NCBI GenBank assembly: GCA_046331175.1
Contig: JAXLRI010000013.1
Location: 83,596 to 147,595 of the forward strand
DNA: 64,000 nucleotides
Direction: 5' to 3'
From: JAWKIW01 sp046331175
GTDB taxonomy: Bacteria; Actinomycetota; Acidimicrobiia; Acidimicrobiales; Acidimicrobilacustridaceae
Part shown: positions 48,428-56,782 of the stretch, piece after piece
Layout of the letters: every line of letters begins with the position of its first letter
Numbering within the stretch: the first letter of the stretch is position 1
Position numbers and translations under genes: made by a program
The notes under the pieces: model-generated
Databases searched by the model: none
What the model was told of the DNA's origin: nothing
The model's input: only the letters and a program-made list of their open reading frames with translations

Positions 48428-48629
48428 GGCTCGCACCGTTTGCGGAGCGACCGCCCGTGGGTGGGGGAAGGCACGGACGATCGACTCGTGGGTGACTCTA
48501 CGGAGGCGATGTTGCCCGCCGGTGTGCCGGTCGTGAACGCCGTGTTGCCGTTGGGCGACCCGTCGCTGACGGGCTGCGGGAAGCCTCGGCGCGGCGTCGG
48601 CGCACCGACGTCGCGGCGTCGTCGGGCGG

Positions 48630-49853
48630 TCAGCCGGACCGGTAGGCGCCGGGGCCGGTGAACATGCCGGCGTGCCACCGGCGGGGGGTGGTGATCACCG
48701 ACCGGGGGTAGTCCTCGAACAGCCAGCGGGCGAAGTTGCGTCGGGTCCACGGGGTGAGGCCGGCCAGGCCGATGGCGATGCGGGCGCCCTTGCGGTGGCC
48801 GATGGCCCGACCGAGGAGGTGGGACATGGCGTGGTCGGCGTGGAGGTGGTCGTGGACCTGGCGCTCGTAGCGACGGGCCACCTCGGCTGGGGTGCCGCCA
48901 CCGAGCACGGCCTCGGCCGCCCACCGGCCGGTGGCCAGCGCCTGGCCGATGCCCTCGCCGGTCAGGGGATCGGCGGCGGCGGCCGCATCGCCGACGAACA
49001 GGGCCCGGCCGGCGGTGAGGGCGAGGCCCTCGCTGCGGGCTGGGATGGGCCAGGCCCGGGGTGCGCCCTCGAGCTCGGCGTCGGGTCCGAGCACCTCGCG
49101 GATGTGGGGCCGGGCCAGGATCTCGGACCACAGCTGGCCCATGGCCGACACCGGCCAGCGTCCCCCGCGCAGGATGCCGAAGCCGACGTTCGCCCCACCG
49201 TCGCCCACCGGGAACGACCAGGCGTACCCCGGGAGGAAGTCGGGCTCGAACCAGGCGTAGAGCCGCTCGGCGGCGAGCGGACCGACGTTGCGGGCGTACT
49301 GCCGGAAGGCGTGCCACTCGCCGCGGTACCCGGGCACCGCCACGCCCAGGTGCTTGCGCACGGGTGACCACATGCCGTCGGCCGCCACCAGCGCCGCGGT
49401 CCGCAGCGGCTCGGCGCCGTCGAGCGACACCGCGATGCCGTCGGCGTCCTGGTCGGCCCTGGTGCACGCCACGCCCTCGAGGACCTCGACGCCGGCGTCG
49501 CGGGCCCGGTCGACCAGGGCGGCGTCCAGGTCGATCCGGCGGGCCACCGCCGCGAACAGGCCCTGGCCCCGCGGCAGCGGCAGCTCGACGATGCGGCGCG
49601 AGGGAGATCCGACCCAGGCGGTGCCGATCGGGGTCCAGCTGGCCACGGTGGCCGGTTCGAGGCCCAACCCCTCCAGCTCGCGCAGCGCCCACACCGTCAG
49701 GCCGTCGCCGCAGATCTTGTCGCGGGGGAAGGTGGCCTTGTCGACCAGCACCACGTCGCGGCCGGCGCGCGCCAGGGTGACGGCCGCGGCGCAGCCGGCC
49801 GGGCCGGCCCCGACGACGACGGCGTCACGAGCGGTGCCTGCGGTGGGGGCCAT
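48630..49853 (-). CDS. geranylgeranyl reductase-family FAD oxidoreductase
   Basis: 407 residues. N-terminal FAD-binding motif VVGAGPAGCAAAVTLARAG, followed by DKATFPRDKICGDGLTVWAL, which is typical of geranylgeranyl reductases and related isoprenoid or lipid-double-bond reductases. The second FAD motif FVGDAAAAADPLTGEGIGQAL appears in the middle. Family members saturate isoprenoid chains (for example menaquinone side chain or archaeal lipids) or act as halogenase-like flavoenzymes. The C terminus (WLFEDYPRSVITTPRRWHAG) is basic. ATG at 49853 with TAGGTT 8 nt upstream, leaderless. Substrate is not determined. Confidence 0.87.
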   Translation of the reverse strand: MAPTAGTARDAVVVGAGPAGCAAAVTLARAGRDVVLVDKATFPRDKICGDGLTVWALRELEGLGLEPATVASWTPIGTAWVGSPSRRIVELPLPRGQGLFAAVARRIDLDAALVDRARDAGVEVLEGVACTRADQDADGIAVSLDGAEPLRTAALVAADGMWSPVRKHLGVAVPGYRGEWHAFRQYARNVGPLAAERLYAWFEPDFLPGYAWSFPVGDGGANVGFGILRGGRWPVSAMGQLWSEILARPHIREVLGPDAELEGAPRAWPIPARSEGLALTAGRALFVGDAAAAADPLTGEGIGQALATGRWAAEAVLGGGTPAEVARRYERQVHDHLHADHAMSHLLGRAIGHRKGARIAIGLAGLTPWTRRNFARWLFEDYPRSVITTPRRWHAGMFTGPGAYRSG

Positions 49854-49861
49854 CGCAGCGG

Positions 49862-49867
49862 AACCTA
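49862..49867 (-). promoter_or_regulatory. -10 hexamer TAGGTT, leaderless promoter
   Basis: TAGGTT on the minus strand ends 8 nt before the ATG at 49853. Confidence 0.45.
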
Positions 49868-49943
49868 GGTGCGAGGGCCCGGTCGGCGACAGTCGAGGCG
49901 GCCGGACCGGTCCGGCCTGAGCCGCCGGCGGACCTCGACGGGG

Positions 49944-51407
49944 TCAGGAGGGGGCGTCGCCCTGGAAGTCGAGGACCTGGGACGGGTCCCAGGTGCCGTC
50001 GTCGGGGCGCTCGCCGCCGCGGAGGCGATCCTCGATCTGCTCGGGCGTCTCGGGGCGCCCGTAGAGGTAGCCCTGGGCCAGGTCGACGCCCATCTTGTAG
50101 AGGGCGTCGGCCTGCTCTCGGGTCTCGACGCCCTCGGCGATGGCGATCAGCTCGAGGTCGTGGGCGAGGCGCACGATGTTCTTGCAGATGACGCGATCGG
50201 CGTCGGACACCAGGACCTCGGACACGAAGTTGCGGTCGACGCGCACGAGGTCGAGGTTGATGTCGCGCAGGTAGCCGAACGACGAGACCCCGGTGCCGAA
50301 GTCGTCGAGGCCGAGCTTCACGCCGAGCGACTTCAGGTCGCGCAGGGCGGCCCAGGTGGCGCTTCGGTTGTAGCGGAGCGTGGCCTCGGTGATGTCGAGG
50401 CACAGCTGCCACGGCTGGATGCCGGCCAGCTCGATGGCACGGGTGACCTCGGCGGCGAACTCGGGGTGGGCGAGCTGGCGGGGGGCCACGTTGCAGGTGA
50501 TGAACAGCGGGCGGGCGTCGGGGAACGCGGCGCTCCAGGCCGCCGACTGGCGGCAGGCCTCGCCGATGACCCAGTTGCCGACCGGCACGCTGAGCCCGGT
50601 CTTCTCGAGCAGCGGCAGGAAGTCGTGGGGGAACAGCAGGCCGACGTTGGTGGCCCCCGGGGCCCGCCAGCGGATGAGCGCCTCGACGCCGATCATCTCG
50701 TCGGTGTCGGTGCGCACGATCGGCTGGTAGTAGAGGCAGAACTCCTCGGCGTCGAGCGCCTCGCGCAGGCGCTCCTCGTCGATGCGGGTCGTGTGGCGGG
50801 CGCGGCGGACCTCGTCGTGGACGTGCCAGGCGCGGCTGCCCTCGCCCCGGACCTTCACCAGCGCCTCGTGGGCGTCGCGGATCTGCTCGTCGACGTTGTC
50901 GTAGGCGTCGCCCCAGATGGCGGCGCCGACCGAGATCTGCACGTCGATCTGCTCGGTGCCGACCTGGTAGGCGGGGGCGAGCAGCTCGACGATGAAGGCG
51001 GCGACCTCCTCGACCATGGCGATGTCGGCCAGCCGCTCGAACACCAGGTAGAACTCGGTGCCGGTGTAGTGGCCCACGCGGGTGTTGGGGACGTCGATCG
51101 ACTGCAGCCGGGCGCCCACCTCCCACAGGACGTGGTCGCCGGCGTCGGGCCCGTAGCTGTCGTTGACGTCGTCGATCCGCCCGATGTTCACGAAGACGAC
51201 GGCCGACCGCAGGCTGCCCGGCCGGCTGCGCTCGACGGCCTCCTGGGCGAGGTGGTGCAGCGGCGCACGGGTGGCCAGACCCGAGATGGGGTCGACCGCC
51301 GTGCTCGGGGCGGCGGCCGGCTGGTCGGCTCGGGCCGGTTGCCCCCGGCCCATCAGCCGCCCGAGGCGTCCGGCGCGGTCGCCGTCGCTGCCTGTCGTCG
51401 GACTCAT
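49944..51407 (-). CDS. GGDEF-EAL cyclic-di-GMP protein, degenerate GGDEF
   Basis: 487 residues. The GGDEF domain (about 40-205) has YTGTEFYLVF at the place of the GGDEF signature, so the A-site sequence is GTEF rather than GG[DE]EF and cyclase activity is unlikely. The EAL domain (about 215-465) is intact: YYQPIVRTDTDEMIGVEALIRW with the EAL motif, CNVAPRQLAHPEF, LDITEATLRYN, LGLDDFGTGVSSFGYL and IAEGVETREQADAL. This predicts phosphodiesterase activity on cyclic-di-GMP, perhaps with GTP as an allosteric ligand of the degenerate GGDEF. No transmembrane helices, so cytosolic. A small surface or membrane protein gene follows at 52206. Confidence 0.88.
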   Translation of the reverse strand: MSPTTGSDGDRAGRLGRLMGRGQPARADQPAAAPSTAVDPISGLATRAPLHHLAQEAVERSRPGSLRSAVVFVNIGRIDDVNDSYGPDAGDHVLWEVGARLQSIDVPNTRVGHYTGTEFYLVFERLADIAMVEEVAAFIVELLAPAYQVGTEQIDVQISVGAAIWGDAYDNVDEQIRDAHEALVKVRGEGSRAWHVHDEVRRARHTTRIDEERLREALDAEEFCLYYQPIVRTDTDEMIGVEALIRWRAPGATNVGLLFPHDFLPLLEKTGLSVPVGNWVIGEACRQSAAWSAAFPDARPLFITCNVAPRQLAHPEFAAEVTRAIELAGIQPWQLCLDITEATLRYNRSATWAALRDLKSLGVKLGLDDFGTGVSSFGYLRDINLDLVRVDRNFVSEVLVSDADRVICKNIVRLAHDLELIAIAEGVETREQADALYKMGVDLAQGYLYGRPETPEQIEDRLRGGERPDDGTWDPSQVLDFQGDAPS

Positions 51408-51540
51408 CGAGACCTGCTCATCGACACACCCACCCCCGAGAGGATTCGCCGCGCCCGGGCGGGCGCGGCGACATCGTAGTGCCCGGTCGTCGTCGGCGAT
51501 CGGGCCGGTGCCGGGCGGGCGGTCCGGTGCGGACCTCCGC

Positions 51541-52206
51541 CTACTCGTAGGCGGCGAGGCGGCTCTGGACCTTGGCGAGCAGCTTGGCCAGCTCGGTGTT
51601 CTCGCCGCCGTCGGGCACGTGCAGCTCGGTGGCGTGGCTGGCTTCGAGGATCTCCTCGTCGCTGCTCAGGTCCTCGCGGATCGGGGCCGGAGCGGAGAAG
51701 AGCGAGGTCTTGACCGGCTCGGGCTCGACCTCGGCCTCGACGACCTCCTCGTACTCGACGTCGGTGCCGTCGTCGGTCACCGTCTCGTAGGTGTCGACCT
51801 CGGCGACCGCGTCGACGTCGTCGAACGAGGCCAGCTCGTCGAAGGTGGAGGTGTCGAGGTCGTCGTCGTCGAAGGAGGCGTAGGCCGGCTCGGGCTCGTC
51901 GTCGGCACCGTCCTCGGGCGGGGACCAGGTGGCCAGCGGTTCGGCGCTCCACGTGGGGAGGCCGCCGCCCGTGCCGGTGGCGGTCGAGGCCGGCGCGTCC
52001 TGCTCGTCGTCGTCCTCGTACTCGTACTCGTCGCTGCTGCCCCCGCCGCTGCCGCCCCGCTTCATCAGGACGAACACGCCGACGAGGCCGACGATCAGCA
52101 CGAGGCCGGCGGCGATGATCCCGTTGTCGCCGGCGGCGAGGTACGCGACCGCAGCGAGGACCACGACGATGCCGAGCCCGATGAGCGCCTTGGCGTTGTC
52201 TCCCAC
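51541..52206 (-). CDS. acidic membrane protein of unknown function, 221 aa
   Basis: Two adjacent hydrophobic segments at the start (LIGLGIVVVLAAVAYLAAG and IIAAGLVLIVGLVGVFVLM), then a Gly/Ser turn and a very acidic cytoplasmic-looking domain (EYEYEDDDEQD; AYASFDDDDLD; DGTDVEYEEVVEAEVEPEPV) with few basic residues. A C-terminal helix (NTELAKLLAKVQSRLAAYE) ends it. No known domain. Small, so it could be a scaffold or binding partner. The GTG at 52206 has GGAGG about 10 nt upstream. Function unknown. It has a separate upstream region with a palindrome. Confidence 0.7.
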   Translation of the reverse strand: MGDNAKALIGLGIVVVLAAVAYLAAGDNGIIAAGLVLIVGLVGVFVLMKRGGSGGGSSDEYEYEDDDEQDAPASTATGTGGGLPTWSAEPLATWSPPEDGADDEPEPAYASFDDDDLDTSTFDELASFDDVDAVAEVDTYETVTDDGTDVEYEEVVEAEVEPEPVKTSLFSAPAPIREDLSSDEEILEASHATELHVPDGGENTELAKLLAKVQSRLAAYE

Positions 52207-52266
52207 TTGCCTCTACCTCCGCACCCGGGGTCCGCGCCCCAGGCCGATCCGGGCGCACGTGTTCCT

Positions 52267-52286
52267 ATCGGCACACCCTTGCCGAT
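52267..52286. promoter_or_regulatory. palindrome ATCGGCA-N6-TGCCGAT
   Basis: Perfect 7-bp arms with a 6-nt spacer, about 61 bp upstream of the acidic membrane protein start. Operator candidate for the divergent region (52207-52454). Confidence 0.4.
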
Positions 52287-52384
52287 CAGTAGGCCATTTC
52301 GCTTGGGTCTTTCGCGTCATTTCGGGGTCCCTCCGCCGCGCTCCACCCGCTCGGTGGGCGGCCGGCCGGGGTCCCGGCGCGTAT

Positions 52385-52402
52385 CCTGACACGAACGTCA
52401 GG
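52385..52402. promoter_or_regulatory. palindrome CCTGAC-N6-GTCAGG overlapping a possible -10 (TATCCT)
   Basis: Six-bp perfect arms with a 6-nt spacer, 52 bp upstream of the acyl-CoA ligase start. A TATCCT hexamer (52382-52387) overlaps its left arm, so a bound protein would block the promoter. Confidence 0.45.
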
Positions 52403-52454
52403 TCCGCGCCGTGGGGGCGGTGCGGCGGTCGGGACGATCGGGGACGGGGGAGCG

Positions 52455-54041
52455 ATGGTGAGCAGCGAGGCGAGGTTCGGCATCCCGGCGCAGGCGGCGG
52501 TGCGGCCCGACGACGTGGCCCTCGTCGCCGACGCCGGTGCCCGGACCTACGCCGAGCTCGACGACCGGACCCGGCGCGTCGGTCAGGCCCTGCTCGGCCG
52601 CGGGGTGGCCGAGGGGGCGGGCGACCGGGTCGCCGTGGTGCTGCCCAACGGCATCGAGTTCTTCGAGGCCGTCCACGGCATCGGGCGCGTCGGTGCGATC
52701 GCCGTGCCCGTCAACACCCACTTCAAGGCGGCCGAGACCGGCCACGTCGTGCGCGACAGCGGTGCCGTCGCGGTGGTGGTCCACGCCGACCTGCTGGCGA
52801 GCCTCGACGAGGTGCCCGACGTGCCCCGGCTCGTGGTCGGTGGCGATCCCGATCCCGGCGACGACGATGATCGCAGCGTCGGCGATGACCGCGGCGACGA
52901 CTACGAGGCCGCCCTGGCGGCCGTCCCCGACGGCGTCGACGTCGAGCCCGCCGGCGGCGACGGCTGGCCCACGACGATGCTCTACACGTCGGGCACCACC
53001 GGCCGGCCCAAGGGCGTGGCCATCGGCGAGGACGACTTCCGGCGGCGGGCCGCCGGCGTGGCGATGATGGGCATGCGGTGGGACCTCGGCCCCGACGACA
53101 CCTACCTGCTCGTCGGCCCTGCGTACCACGCCGGCCCCGCCATCTGGGCCCAGGTGCTGCTGGCCACGGGCGGCACCGTCGTGATCCAGCGGCGCTGGGA
53201 CGCCGAGGGGTTCCTCGCCCTGGTCCAGGAGCACCGGGCGACCATCACCCACCTGGTCCCCGCCAACTTCATCCGGATCCTCGAGCTCGACGACGCGGTG
53301 CGCGCTCGCTACGACCTGTCGAGCCTCCGGGTGGTGCTGCACGCGGCGGCGCCGTGCCCGGTGCCGGTCAAGCGTCGGGTGATGGAGGAGGTCTTCCCAC
53401 CCGGCACGGTGTGGGAGTACTACGGCGCGTCGGAGGGGGGCGGCACCTCGATCTCGCCCGACGAGTGGCTCCGCAAGCCGGGATCGGTCGGCCGGCCGTA
53501 CCCGGGCAACGACATCCAGGTCCGGCGGGCCGATGGGTCCGTGGCGGACACGGGCGAGCCCGGTCGCCTGTGGGTGCGCACCGCCACGTCGAGCTTCGCC
53601 TACCACGGCGACCCGGCCAAGACGGCCGACACCTACGACGGCGACGGGTGGTTCTCGGTCGGCGACGTCGGGTACGTCGATGCCGACGGCTACCTCTTCC
53701 TCACCGATCGGGCGGCCGACATGGTGATCTCGGGCGGCGTGAACATCTACCCCCGCGAGATCGAAGACGTGCTGCACGAGTGCCCCGAGGTGGCTGACTG
53801 CGCCGTGTTCGGCGTGCCCGACGAGCGCTGGGGCGAGGCCCTCGTGGCGGTCGTCGAGCCGAGGGCCGGCTCGTCGCTGACCCCCGACGACGTCGTGGCC
53901 TGGGTGACCGCTCGTCTGGCCGACTACAAGAAGCCCCGCCACGTCGACCTGGTGGACGAGCTGCCGCGCGACCCGAACGGCAAGGTGGTCAAGCGGCTCC
54001 TGCGCGAGGAGCACCTCGCCCGCGCCGCGGGTGCCGCCTGA
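52455..54041 (+). CDS. acyl-CoA synthetase (AMP-binding ligase)
   Basis: 528-residue ANL-family ligase. TMLYTSGTTGRPKGVAIGE is the phosphate-binding loop; VWEYYGASEGGGTSIS (A5 motif), WFSVGDVGYVDADGYLFLTDR and the C-terminal RDPNGKVVKRLLREE (A10 Lys) are all present. It should activate a carboxylic acid as an acyl-CoA thioester; short or aromatic substrates cannot be separated from fatty acids here. It differs from the 34311 FadD, so the window holds two ligases. The ATG at 52455 has GGGGGAG just upstream. Its promoter may be governed by the CCTGAC-N6-GTCAGG palindrome. Confidence 0.9.
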   Translation: MVSSEARFGIPAQAAVRPDDVALVADAGARTYAELDDRTRRVGQALLGRGVAEGAGDRVAVVLPNGIEFFEAVHGIGRVGAIAVPVNTHFKAAETGHVVRDSGAVAVVVHADLLASLDEVPDVPRLVVGGDPDPGDDDDRSVGDDRGDDYEAALAAVPDGVDVEPAGGDGWPTTMLYTSGTTGRPKGVAIGEDDFRRRAAGVAMMGMRWDLGPDDTYLLVGPAYHAGPAIWAQVLLATGGTVVIQRRWDAEGFLALVQEHRATITHLVPANFIRILELDDAVRARYDLSSLRVVLHAAAPCPVPVKRRVMEEVFPPGTVWEYYGASEGGGTSISPDEWLRKPGSVGRPYPGNDIQVRRADGSVADTGEPGRLWVRTATSSFAYHGDPAKTADTYDGDGWFSVGDVGYVDADGYLFLTDRAADMVISGGVNIYPREIEDVLHECPEVADCAVFGVPDERWGEALVAVVEPRAGSSLTPDDVVAWVTARLADYKKPRHVDLVDELPRDPNGKVVKRLLREEHLARAAGAA

Positions 54042-54064
54042 CCCGCACCCGTGCGGCTCGCCCG

Positions 54065-54967
54065 CTACCAGGCCTCGTCGGGGGAGAGGCGGGCCGGCTC
54101 GGCCGGGGGGCCGTCGCCGTCCGTGCCGTCGCCCTCGCCGTCGTCGTCCTCGTCGGGCGTGCGCTCGATCTCGTCGAGCAGCTCGGTCATCCACTCGATG
54201 CTGCGGCGGATGGCCGACTCGTAGCCCTCCTCCTCGATCTTCGGGCCCACCAGCTCGATGTCGTAGGTGCCGGTGTACCCGGCGGCCTCGAGCTGGCGGA
54301 CGATGCGCTCGATCGGAAGGTCGCCGTCGCCGGGCACCAGTCGGTCGGGCGTGGTGCGGGTGCCGATGGCGAAGTCGCTCACCTGCACCGCCACGATCGC
54401 CTCCACGCCGGCGGTGATGGTGCCGGCCAGGTTGCGCTCGTTCCAGCAGGCGTTGAGCTCGAGGCAGGTGCCCATGTCGACCCGGAACCCGAGGTCCATG
54501 GCGTCGCGCAGCGAGTGGACGAAGCCGACGTCGGAGCGCAGCGAGTGCGTGTGCTCGATGGCGAACAGCAGGCCCTCGCGCTCGGCCTCGGCCACCAGGC
54601 CGCGGGTGATCTCCTCGAAGGCGTCGGCGGCCCGCTCCCACGGCAGGACGCCGGCGGGTCCGGTGGTCATGATCACGACCTCGGGCCGCAGGGCGAGCGC
54701 CACCTCCATGAGGCGGTCGGCGGCCGGCCGTTGGTCGGGCCAGCCCTCGGGGTCGTCGAGGCGGAAGGGGCCGGGAGCCAGGAGGTTGGCGATGCGCAGG
54801 TCGCCGGCGAGGAGCCGCTCGACGGCCGCCAGGGGATCGCCGGTCGCCTCGAGCTTGCGCAGCGAGACGCCGACGGCGTCGACGCCCAGCTCGTCCCACA
54901 GCGCGAGGTCCTCGTCGAGGGTGAGCGTGAAGCTGGAGATCTGGCTGACCGAGAGGCGCGGGTGCAC
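54065..54967 (-). CDS. sugar-phosphate isomerase/epimerase-like TIM-barrel protein
   Basis: 300 residues. The xylose-isomerase-like barrel is recognised by VSQISSFTLTLDEDLALWDELGVDAVGVS, then VVIMTTGPAGVLPWERAAD, LFAIEHTHSL (metal-binding Glu), FRVDMGTCLEL (Asp, Glu ligands) and TYDIELVGP (Glu). The family isomerises, epimerises or dehydrates sugars and related compounds and is metal-dependent. The C-terminal tail (DEDDDGEGDGTDGDGPP) is a disordered acidic addition. GTG at 54967. The DUF983 gene lies 11 nt upstream, so they are one operon. Confidence 0.82.
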   Translation of the reverse strand: MHPRLSVSQISSFTLTLDEDLALWDELGVDAVGVSLRKLEATGDPLAAVERLLAGDLRIANLLAPGPFRLDDPEGWPDQRPAADRLMEVALALRPEVVIMTTGPAGVLPWERAADAFEEITRGLVAEAEREGLLFAIEHTHSLRSDVGFVHSLRDAMDLGFRVDMGTCLELNACWNERNLAGTITAGVEAIVAVQVSDFAIGTRTTPDRLVPGDGDLPIERIVRQLEAAGYTGTYDIELVGPKIEEEGYESAIRRSIEWMTELLDEIERTPDEDDDGEGDGTDGDGPPAEPARLSPDEAW

Positions 54968-54978
54968 GGAGCCGCTTC

Positions 54979-55590
54979 CTAGTCGATCGAGCGCGGGTCC
55001 GCGGCCGGGCCGCTGCCGCCGGGGCCGGTCGGCGGGCCACCCTCACCGCCGTCGGCCCGCACTCCCGAGCGGTTGCCCGAGCCGTTGCCGGACCCGTAGG
55101 ACGACCCGTTGGACGACCCGTTCCGTCCGTTCGTCGAGCGGCCGGCACCGGGCCCGGTGGCGGGCGCCTCGTCCTCGATCTGGGGGCCGAAGCCAGGGGC
55201 GACCTCGCCCGGCTTCAGCGGGTTGAACATGAGGTCGAAGGCGAGCCAGAGCGTCTTGGACGACGGGTAGAAGAGCACCGGGAGCGCGATCGTCACCGCC
55301 ACGCACGTGACGACCATCGCCGTCACCGGCAGCTCGGGCCAGGTGAACAGGAAGAAGGCGAGCATGGTCACCAGCAGGGCACCGAAGCACACGATCGTGT
55401 TGATGCCGATGTCGCCGGTCATCGATCCCTCCTCCCGGCGGAACCGCAGCGAGCAGCGGGGGCAGCGCGGCGCCATGGTGAACCAGTGGCGGAACAGGTG
55501 GCCCGACCCGCACACCGGGCAGCGGTGCACCAGGCCCCGCCACACCATCGCCCCCTTGCCGGGTGGTGTCGGTTCGGTCGGCGGAGGCAT
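54979..55590 (-). CDS. DUF983-type zinc-ribbon membrane protein
   Basis: 203 residues. The N-terminal half contains two CPxC knuckles: HRCPVCGSGHLFRHWF and PRCPRCSLRFRREEG, as in DUF983 proteins. Two hydrophobic segments follow (TIVCFGALLVTMLAFFLFTW and LPVTAMVVTCVAVTIALPVL). The rest is a Gly/Ser/Asn-rich disordered tail. Role unknown; the family is common in bacteria and occasionally sits near redox or oxidase genes. ATG at 55590 with TAGGGT 8 nt upstream. Divergent from the interrupted acyl-CoA dehydrogenase across 90 bp that include the KstR-type box. First gene of an operon with the isomerase. Confidence 0.85.
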   Translation of the reverse strand: MPPPTEPTPPGKGAMVWRGLVHRCPVCGSGHLFRHWFTMAPRCPRCSLRFRREEGSMTGDIGINTIVCFGALLVTMLAFFLFTWPELPVTAMVVTCVAVTIALPVLFYPSSKTLWLAFDLMFNPLKPGEVAPGFGPQIEDEAPATGPGAGRSTNGRNGSSNGSSYGSGNGSGNRSGVRADGGEGGPPTGPGGSGPAADPRSID

Positions 55591-55598
55591 CGTCGGCG

Positions 55599-55604
55599 AC
55601 CCTA
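55599..55604 (-). promoter_or_regulatory. -10 hexamer TAGGGT of the DUF983 operon
   Basis: TAGGGT on the minus strand ends 8 nt before the ATG at 55590. Confidence 0.5.
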
Positions 55605-55656
55605 CCCACCCGCTCCTCGGGCGCCCGCATCCCAGGCCGGTCGTGCCGGCCAGAAC

Positions 55657-55670
55657 TAGAACCGGTTACA
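55657..55670. promoter_or_regulatory. KstR-type operator, TAGAACCGGTTACA
   Basis: The 14-mer matches the published mycobacterial KstR consensus TnnAACnnGTTnnA at every fixed position, with a palindromic core AACCGGTT. It overlaps the -10 of the acyl-CoA dehydrogenase gene at 55681, and a KstR-like repressor gene lies downstream at 58632. Operator function is inferred. Confidence 0.65.
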
Positions 55671-55672
55671 GT
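55667..55672 (+). promoter_or_regulatory. -10 hexamer TACAGT, leaderless promoter of the interrupted dehydrogenase gene
   Basis: TACAGT ends 8 nt before the GTG at 55681 and overlaps the KstR-type box by four bases. Confidence 0.55.
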
Positions 55673-56703
55673 CCGAGGTCGTGGACTTCGACGACACGCC
55701 CGAGGAGGCGGCCTTCCGGGCGGAGGCGAGGGCCTGGCTGACCGAGCACGCGGTGCCCAAGGGCCACCCCGACGACTTCTCCCGGTCGTTCTTCGACCCG
55801 GACTCCGATTGGGACGAGCTGGTCGTCCGCTGCACGACGTGGCAGCGCACGCTCTTCGACGGCGGCTGGGCCGGCATCTCCTACCCGGTCGAGCACGGGG
55901 GGCGAGGCGGGACGCTGGTCGAGGAGCTGATCTTCGCCGAGGAGATGGATCGCTTCGGGGTCACCAACGGCGCGTTCATGATCGCCCACACGATGGTCGG
56001 CCCGGCCATCCTCGCCTTCGGCACCGACGAGCAGAAGCGCCGCCACATCGAGCCGATGCTGCGCGGCGACGAGGTGTGGTGCCAGCTGTTCTCCGAACCG
56101 GGAGCCGGCTCCGACCTCGCCAACCTGTCCACGCGGGCGGTGCTCGACGGCGACGAGTGGGTCATCGACGGTCAGAAGGTGTGGACCTCGAACTCGACGT
56201 GGGCCCACCACGGGATCCTCCTCGCCCGCACCGCGCCCGAGCTGCCTCGTCACCGCGGCATCACCTACTTCCTCGTCGACATGTCGACGCCGGGCATCGA
56301 GATCCGGCCGCTGCGGCAGATGACCGGTGAGTCGCACTTCTCCGAGGTGTTCTTCACCGACGTGCGCATCCCGGCGGGCCAGGTGCTCGGCGGGTCCGAC
56401 CGGATCAACGACGGGTGGCGGGCGGCGATGCACACGCTGTCGAACGAGCGGGCCTCGATCGGCACGGCGCCCACGTCGCTCGACACCGAGGGGCTCCTGG
56501 CCCTGGCCGAGGCCCATGGGCGCGTGGACGACCCCGTGGTGCGCGACGAGCTGGCCGCCGCCATCATCCGCACCCGCATCGTCGGCTACCTCGGGCTGCG
56601 GGTGCAGACGGCCATCCGGCAGGGTCGAGAGCCGGGACCCGAGTCGTCGGTCGTCAAGCTGTTCTTCACCGAGCACGTCAAGCGGGTCGGTTCGCTCGCC
56701 CTC

Positions 56704-56718
56704 GAGCTCGAGGGCGCG
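56704..56718. repeat. 15-bp target-site duplication, left copy
   Basis: GAGCTCGAGGGCGCG directly abuts the left end of the element and is identical to the copy at 58431-58445. Confidence 0.95.
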
Positions 56719-56724
56719 TGTCAA

Positions 56725-56770
56725 GGTCCGGTACTCGTGCGACCTTCGGGGTCCGGTAGATGTGCGACAC
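56725..56770. repeat. left-end repeat pair of the IS element
   Basis: Two copies of GGTCCGGTANNNGTGCGAC at about 25-bp spacing (starts near 56725 and 56750), in the orientation opposite to those at the right end. Confidence 0.8.
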
Positions 56771-56782
56771 CTGGTCGGGGGT

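Noticed and set aside
44501..48436. Very long open frame on the minus strand opposite the large NHL surface protein
   Set aside because: Composition is Arg/Gly/Asp/His-rich with no domain. It is a by-product of the codon bias of the plus-strand gene, which has signal peptide, NHL and LDTR modules and a ribosome-binding site.
48440..48661. 73-residue plus-strand open frame in the gap after the surface protein
   Set aside because: Ends overlapping the FAD reductase gene, no ribosome-binding site, composition without protein character.
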